Shown: piece by piece, positions 59,440 to 64,000 of the stretch
Layout of the letters: each line of letters opens with the position of its first letter
Position numbering within the stretch: position 1 is the stretch's first letter
NCBI RefSeq assembly: GCF_003597395.2
Contig: NC_133770.1
Location: forward strand, 200,915,259-200,979,258
DNA: 64,000 nucleotides
Source of the DNA: Chelonoidis abingdonii
Lineage: Eukaryota > Chordata > Testudines > Testudinidae
Direction of reading: 5' to 3'
Made by a program: the position numbers and the translations under genes
The notes under the pieces: model-generated
What the model was told of the DNA's origin: nothing
The model's database searches: none
Seen by the model: the letters and a program-made list of their open reading frames with translations, nothing else

Positions 59440-59670
59440 CTTCATTTTAATCTTGATTTTGAACTCTCTTCTTCCCACCTTTCCTATGCCAGTAAATCTT
59501 CCTGTCTCCAGTTCTACAATATTTTTTATTTAGATTCCTGCCTTAAATCCTTAGCCATCACTTCTCACTGTGAGTGTTGCAATTCCCTTCTCTATGGCTT
59601 CCCCAGAGCTCTGCTCTCCATATTCCAGTATGTGCAGTGCACTGCTACAAGCTTTGCCACACATACAAAG
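59440..59670 (+). repeat. Old L2/CR1-clade LINE ORF2 tail fragment
   Basis: Translation of 59570-59655 gives a CNSLLYGFP-like block followed by a QYVQCTAT-like block, the typical end of ORF2 in L2-like LINEs (CNSLLYGLP ... QNAAAR). Strongly decayed. Confidence 0.45.
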
Positions 59671-59970
59671 AAGCAAGTAGGACTATGTAACCATCATTCC
59701 AAAATTCCAGGATGTAGTTGAAAATTACCTTCTATTTTTTTTTTTCATGCACTCATTGAATTTGCTCCATCCAGCTTGATGGATTATTTCTTTATTTTGT
59801 ATATTATCATCTTTAAAAAAAAATCAAGGTTGTTGGGACTGGTTGGTTTTGTTTTGTTTTTTAAAAAAACACACCATTTTGGCATAACTAGATGGAACTG
59901 TACTCTGCAATCATCATAACCCTTCACTTCACCGATGGAAGTTTTTAAAATACTGGAGGTAAGATCTTAC

Positions 59971-60109
59971 CCGTGCCTTTTGCTCCATCTCCATCATTAG
60001 TCTTTCATGTTGCTCAGCTATCGCCAGTGTTGCAGAATGGACTTTCTGATAGATCATCTCTCCTTCCCTTGTCTGAAAGGTGAACAGTCCTTCACCTGTG
60101 TCACACATC
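59971..60109 (-). CDS. DOK6: DOK6 internal coding exon (end of PTB domain)
   Basis: This minus-strand exon of 139 bp is bounded by a clear acceptor (pyrimidine tract then cccag) and a donor CGG|gtaaga. It starts in phase 2 (one base finishes an Arg codon) and then reads 46 codons without a stop, ending in phase 0. The peptide begins MCDTGEGLF and contains [19 protein letters not shown], the last helix of the IRS-type PTB domain in DOK4/5/6 adaptors. The ending MEMEQKAR and the [17 protein letters not shown] start fit DOK6 better than DOK5 (MCETGEGLF) or DOK4 (MCDAGEGLY), judged from memory of these proteins. DOK6 is a cytoplasmic PH-PTB docking protein that binds activated RET and TrkC and promotes neurite outgrowth. 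The downstream exon lies 34 kb away at 25611-25722. By analogy with the human gene this is probably the sixth exon; that number is inference. Confidence 0.93.
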
Positions 60110-60361
60110 CTGGGATAAGATTTAGGGAGTGGGAAGAATGAAAAAAAATGTGAGTACTTGTTTTATAACAGTTAAAAATTAATGTGCTGACCTCTATAAT
60201 TCCATGTGCTCACCCTGCTGTTGGAAAGGACATCTCAATTTTCATAGCTAAAATTTGTGGCATTTTGAACCTCTGCATGATTACTTCTACCAGCAAAGAA
60301 ATGTATTCTGAGAGACATGAGTGTGCAGAACTTTGTGAATGTAGCCTTTAGATTCAATTTT

Positions 60362-60478
60362 CAGGAGGTAGCTGTGTTAGTCTCTATCCACAAAAAAACC
60401 AAGGAGTCCGGTGGCACCTTAAAGACTAACAGATTTATTTGGGCATAAGCTTTCCTTGGTAAAAAACCTCACTTCTTC
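60362..60478 (+). mobile_element. Turtle SINE with 12-bp target duplication
   Basis: CAGGAGGTAGCTGTGTTAGT, GGTGGCACCTTAAAGACTAA and GGGCATAAGCTTTCCTTGG are SINE text of the 51339 subfamily. It is flanked by agattcaatttt on both sides (60350-60361 and 60479-60490). Confidence 0.93.
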
Positions 60479-61813
60479 AGATTCAATTTTAGTCATCCAG
60501 TCAAAATAATCTGAACTGAATGAATAAAATAATAAACTTTATAATAAAATAAGAAACTTTTAGTAATGCAGTCAACTATTCATGGCATTGTTTCAGATGT
60601 CTGTACTGGTGACTAGGCAATTAAATTTAATTCCCTTAACCACTTCATTACTGCCAAATGTACAAGGTACATCGTGTCTCCATTGTGCTGATATTTTAAC
60701 AGCACATTGGCACTTCAAAAATGCCATTGCGGTCTATCACTGGAAAGAGGCTGTATTGAGAGCGAGCATTAAATGGATTAAGAGATAATATTCATATTGT
60801 TGGAGTATATTTGCACTAGGCAGCTTCTACAACTAGTCTGATGATTACAGAAGCCATTCAGTGTGAATATGTTCTGTACTGTGAATATTATTTGTATTAT
60901 ACAATTAGATTAAAATAATGCAAATCACAATATAAATAAAATAATATTTTCTTCCTTTGTGAAGGTAAGTACTGTGCTCTCTTTCTCTCAGGACTCCCAA
61001 GACAATACATGGAGGAAGAAGAGAGGTAGATAAGATGAATAACTGAGCTGGAAAGATTTTTAAATGTGAATAAACATTCAAGGACAGGCGGTTAAAATGA
61101 ATATTTGTTCAAGAGGAAGAACTATGTGAAGGAGACATTTAGGGCCCCAGTTTCCAAACGACCTGCAGCTTTGCCGCTGCAATATTGCATGTGCCCCCAT
61201 AAACTCTACATTTATGCGCGCAAATGGCATTTGCTCAGATAATTTGAGTAGTCAGCACACTGGGTGGTTTGAGCATGCAAAAATCAGCACATACATAATT
61301 GTGTGTGCAATTTTAGAGGCTGAGTTGAAATTAGTTTGTTAATTTGGTTCAATATTAACAATCAAGAGTTTTGGTATCATTTGAGATAGGAAAATATTTG
61401 ATTTTCTTGGCCATTAGTAAACAAATGTTTTCAACTGCTCAATAATTTCTGTTAAATTTATAAGACAAAGATTTTGAAAAGTGACTAGTGATTTTGTGCG
61501 TCTCCATTTTTTGATGACCCACTTGAGATACCTTTAAGGGGCCTAATTTTTCATAATGGGCGTAGCACCCACCTTCTGAATCTTTCCAAGTGCTTCATGT
61601 CTAGCAATGAAAAATCAAGGCATCCCAAATAACTAGTCACTTTCCAAATTTTGGCCTTTTAAAAGTTCCTATAGTTTTATTGATTTTTCTTATAAAAATC
61701 TTAAAAGTTGCTTTTACATTAATAAAAACAATTCTAATTCTACATAATGAACTTATTTACCCTGCTTTAATAAACATCCATGAATAAATCCTCCTTCCAG
61801 ACTAGGCATATGC

Positions 61814-62022
61814 ATTAAAGCTGGTCAGAAATTTTCAAAATTCAAAATTTCAAGGAATTTTGTGTCAAAATTTGACAAAAAAAGGATAAAAATTATGTGA
61901 AAGTTACATTTTTTTGACTAGCTTTAATGTAACTTTCATATATTTTTTATCCTTTTTTGTCAAAAATTTGACACAAAATTCCTTGAAATTTTGAATTTTG
62001 AAAATTTCTGACCAGCTTTAAT
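61814..62022. repeat. Near-perfect palindrome, 97-bp arms
   Basis: The left arm 61814-61910 starts ATTAAAGCTGGTCAGAAATT and the right arm 61926-62022 is its reverse complement with about five differences, around a 15-base spacer. TTAA flanks AGCTGGTC...GACCAGCT on both sides. No coding capacity. Likely a fold-back DNA element. Confidence 0.9.
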
Positions 62023-63233
62023 ATTAGTAACACCTCCTGCAGTCGTTAATCTTATTTCTGTACTGGATTATTGTATTAAATTTTATGAAGAGGCTTAAAC
62101 TGATCAGCTGGGCCCTTTGATGACATTGAGACTGATCTTTACATAAAACATCAGGTGACCATCAGTTCAGCAGTTTTTCCTGGAAGTGCACAAGAACAGT
62201 CAAGATCAATCTCCAAAAATTATTTCAAGGGATGTGGGGGGGAGGAATCATGGAGGACAGATTTTTGGTGCAAATATTTGCTAACAGTCAATAGAGATGT
62301 GCAGTTGAAAAGAAAAAAAAGAAGACTCACACTCTTTAGAAAATCCAAACTCACTATAATATACTGTATTTATCACCACACTTCCAAAACAAAAACCAAC
62401 TAACCAAACAAGATTCGATCAGTTTATACAAGAAGCAGTAGAGGGTTACTAGCAAGCTTGGCATTAATTCAATCAGCCAATTTGAAGGTAAAAATAAAAA
62501 AATATTTGTATTAAATTCTACTGGAGACTAAGATCTTTCTGTAAACATTGAAAATATTTTATGTATTTAGCCACAAGTCTCCAAGGAGCTTCTGGTACAA
62601 ATGAAATATCTCAGGAGATTTGAGACATTAAAGCAGCAACATTTTGTTTCCCTTAGGGCATCAAATAGCTGGCATTCAGCTCCTGTGTAAAGAGATCTTA
62701 ATAAAATCCAAACAGCGTGAAATGGAAAGTCTGGAAAAATGATGAGTTTCACAAACTGAAACAAAACACTATCTCTTTGTTGGTTTCAGAGGAGGAAAAA
62801 AAATCAACAGGGATCACAATAAGAAAATAGTGAACAGGGCTTGATTAAGATTCAAGAGCTAAGCTGCTTATTTTAACAAACAAAGCATAATCACTAGCCA
62901 GAGCTGATACAATCAAAATCTACTGTCAAACTAAAAAACAATAAACAACGAAGCTGGTCCATGCAGTGGTATGGCAGCTCTCCATGTGGTTGCTAGTGTG
63001 GAGGTTGCATCTTCCAGTTGGAACCAGAAAGTGTAGTGTGCTATATTATGCCAGCATGAGGGAAGCTATTTATGGCAGCCTTTCAATAAATGTACTGTTA
63101 TTTCCCTAGCTAAGGATTCACTATACATGCAACTGCTCAAAAAGGGGCAGAGGAGAATAATGGGCCTCATCCTCTAAGGTGCTGTGCGGGCTTAACTCCC
63201 TTTGAATTCAATGGGATTTGAAGGCAATCAGCA

Positions 63234-63505
63234 CTAGAGCAGGTCCAAATTTTTTGGCAAAAAAAATTTTCTGTTGAAAATTTCCATTGTGTTCGAATCA
63301 AAACAAATGATGCAATGTAGGGATTTGAACCCCGGTCTCCCCATGCCAGATGATCACTCTAACCATTGGGTTATTGGCTACAGGCACACTCATTTTTTCA
63401 CAAAAAAGTTTGAAAGGTTTTGGTTTTGTTCCACATCAGAACAAAAACAAATTTCAAATATTTTTGCAAAATGGAATTGTTTTCCAGCCAGCCCTACTCA
63501 ACACC
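63234..63505. repeat. Fold-back element with tRNA-like core
   Basis: The ends AGAGCAGGTCCAAATTTTTT and ...GTTTTCCAGCCAGCCCTAC are diverged inverted partners. The core on the minus strand reads CCAATGGTTAGAGTG (A-box-like, 63369-63355) and GGGGTTCAAATCC (B-box-like, 63333-63321), a tRNA-like promoter pair. Confidence 0.5.
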
Positions 63506-63561
63506 GTGCAGGGCTGACCCTTATAAAAGGAAAATGGTCTCTGCAAAGACTCGATGGGACA

Positions 63562-63644
63562 TTCATCTGACGAAGTGGGTATTCACCCACGAAAGCTCAT
63601 GATCCAAAACGTCTGTTAGTTTATAAGGTGCAACAGGATTCTCT
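63562..63644 (-). mobile_element. Turtle SINE, truncated, 12-bp target duplication
   Basis: CTGACGAAGTGGGTATTCAC, CACGAAAGCTCATGATCC and GTCTGTTAGTTTATAAGGTG are minus-strand SINE text. Flanked by ctcgatgggaca on both sides (63550-63561 and 63645-63656). Confidence 0.92.
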
Positions 63645-64000
63645 CTCGATGGGACAAAGCTCCTGTGCTTCCACATGGGCTTAGCACAGACAATTACTCT
63701 CTAAAAGGTGAATCCATTCCATGGATAGTATACACCAGAGTCTTTTTGTTCAGCGGTCTAGAATATTATGATACAGAAAGGTAACCCTAATTATTCATAA
63801 TGTTTCCCTCAGACGACAATTGGTTAGACTAGAAATAAAAGTCCAAGAACAATGAAATGTATATTGGCACACTGTGGGCTAGATTCACCCCAGCTGGCAC
63901 AGGGAGATGCAAATTTAACCAGAGAAACCAGCTATAGCCTCAGGTGTGGGACTGACTATTAGGGGTGGAGGTGGGGGTTAAGGAGGGAGGACATGTGTTT

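Larger units (their letters stand above)
25723..59970 (-). other. DOK6: DOK6 intron of about 34 kb between the two exons
   Basis: The intron runs from donor gtaaga at 59970 to acceptor cctccag at 25723 on the minus strand. It carries most of the large repeats in the window: an LTR inside a SINE, a DIRS-like element, a CR1 copy with nested hATs, an inverted duplication and several MITEs. No other host exon was recognised. Stretches 27270-31810, 38450-39165, 41240-43650 and 55700-58030 hold no recognised repeat beyond microsatellites, faint old repeats and the open frame at 56069-56584. Confidence 0.85.
60110..64000 (-). other. DOK6: DOK6 intron upstream of the 59971 exon (partial)
   Basis: This is intronic sequence by inference from the minus-strand exon at its lower edge. 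I looked for the preceding PTB exon and saw nothing like it. It holds one SINE with a 12-bp target duplication (60362-60478), a fold-back palindrome (61814-62022), a fold-back element with a tRNA-like core (63234-63505) and a truncated SINE (63562-63644). The remaining stretches, 60490-61810 and 62025-63230, are AT-rich and I recognise nothing in them. Confidence 0.8.

Noticed and set aside
1..64000. CRISPR arrays, operons, ribosome binding sites or other prokaryotic features
   Set aside because: Sequence is clearly vertebrate genomic; short tandem repeats are microsatellites with no spacer structure.
60110..64000. Preceding DOK6 PTB exon
   Set aside because: Searched on the minus strand for the expected Trp/Arg-rich PTB segment between an acceptor and a donor and saw no match.

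Overview
The window looks like a piece of a cryptodiran turtle chromosome: a non-coding, AT-rich, intron-type sequence of about 64 kb carrying two small exons of one vertebrate gene and a dense layer of transposable elements. The turtle call rests on at least six copies or fragments of the turtle-type tRNA-derived SINE (shared core around GGTAGCCATGTTAGTCTG / CGAAAGCTCATGCTCC), on turtle-type CR1 LINEs, on a DIRS-like retroelement, and on GC-rich hAT MITEs and a Tigger element of kinds familiar from turtle genomes. The species cannot be told from the sequence alone.

Host gene: two exons on the minus strand encode the end of the PTB domain and part of the C-terminal tail of a DOK-family adaptor and match DOK6 best. 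The upstream exon is 59971-60109 and the next is 25611-25722, so transcription runs from high to low coordinates. Positions 60110-64000, 25723-59970 and 1-25610 are then consecutive DOK6 introns. The last coding exon was not found and probably lies below position 1. The downstream exon appears to use a GC donor.

Repeats, low to high coordinate: a minus-strand CR1 ORF1 (esterase) relic (1.3-2.1 kb); a SINE and a palindromic element (5.1-5.7 kb); hAT MITEs at 7.3, 9.4, 9.8 and 21.06 kb; a solo LTR with 5-bp target duplication (13.55-14.04 kb); a nearly complete but dead Tigger transposon (15.05-17.49 kb); two CR1 copies meeting tail to tail at 24.03 kb; a solo LTR inserted inside a SINE (26.62-27.24 kb); a small Tigger-like MITE (32.8 kb); a DIRS-like element with gag, RT and RNase H remnants on the minus strand (34.15-38.44 kb); a tRNA-Lys-like sequence (39.17 kb); a CR1 copy invaded by two unrelated hAT elements, one a 3.2 kb transposase-bearing copy (43.9-49.65 kb); an inverted duplication (50.3/51.5 kb); CR1 3' ends, a 54.6 kb hAT MITE and fold-back elements (55.4, 61.8, 63.2 kb).

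No element here appears able to move: every transposase or reverse-transcriptase frame carries stops, frameshifts or lost catalytic residues. I found no undescribed functional system. The most informative signals are splice-site oddities in DOK6, datable nested insertions with exact target duplications, an inverted duplication with an internal deletion, a near-perfect 97-bp-arm palindrome, and an unidentified 171-codon frame at 56.07-56.58 kb.
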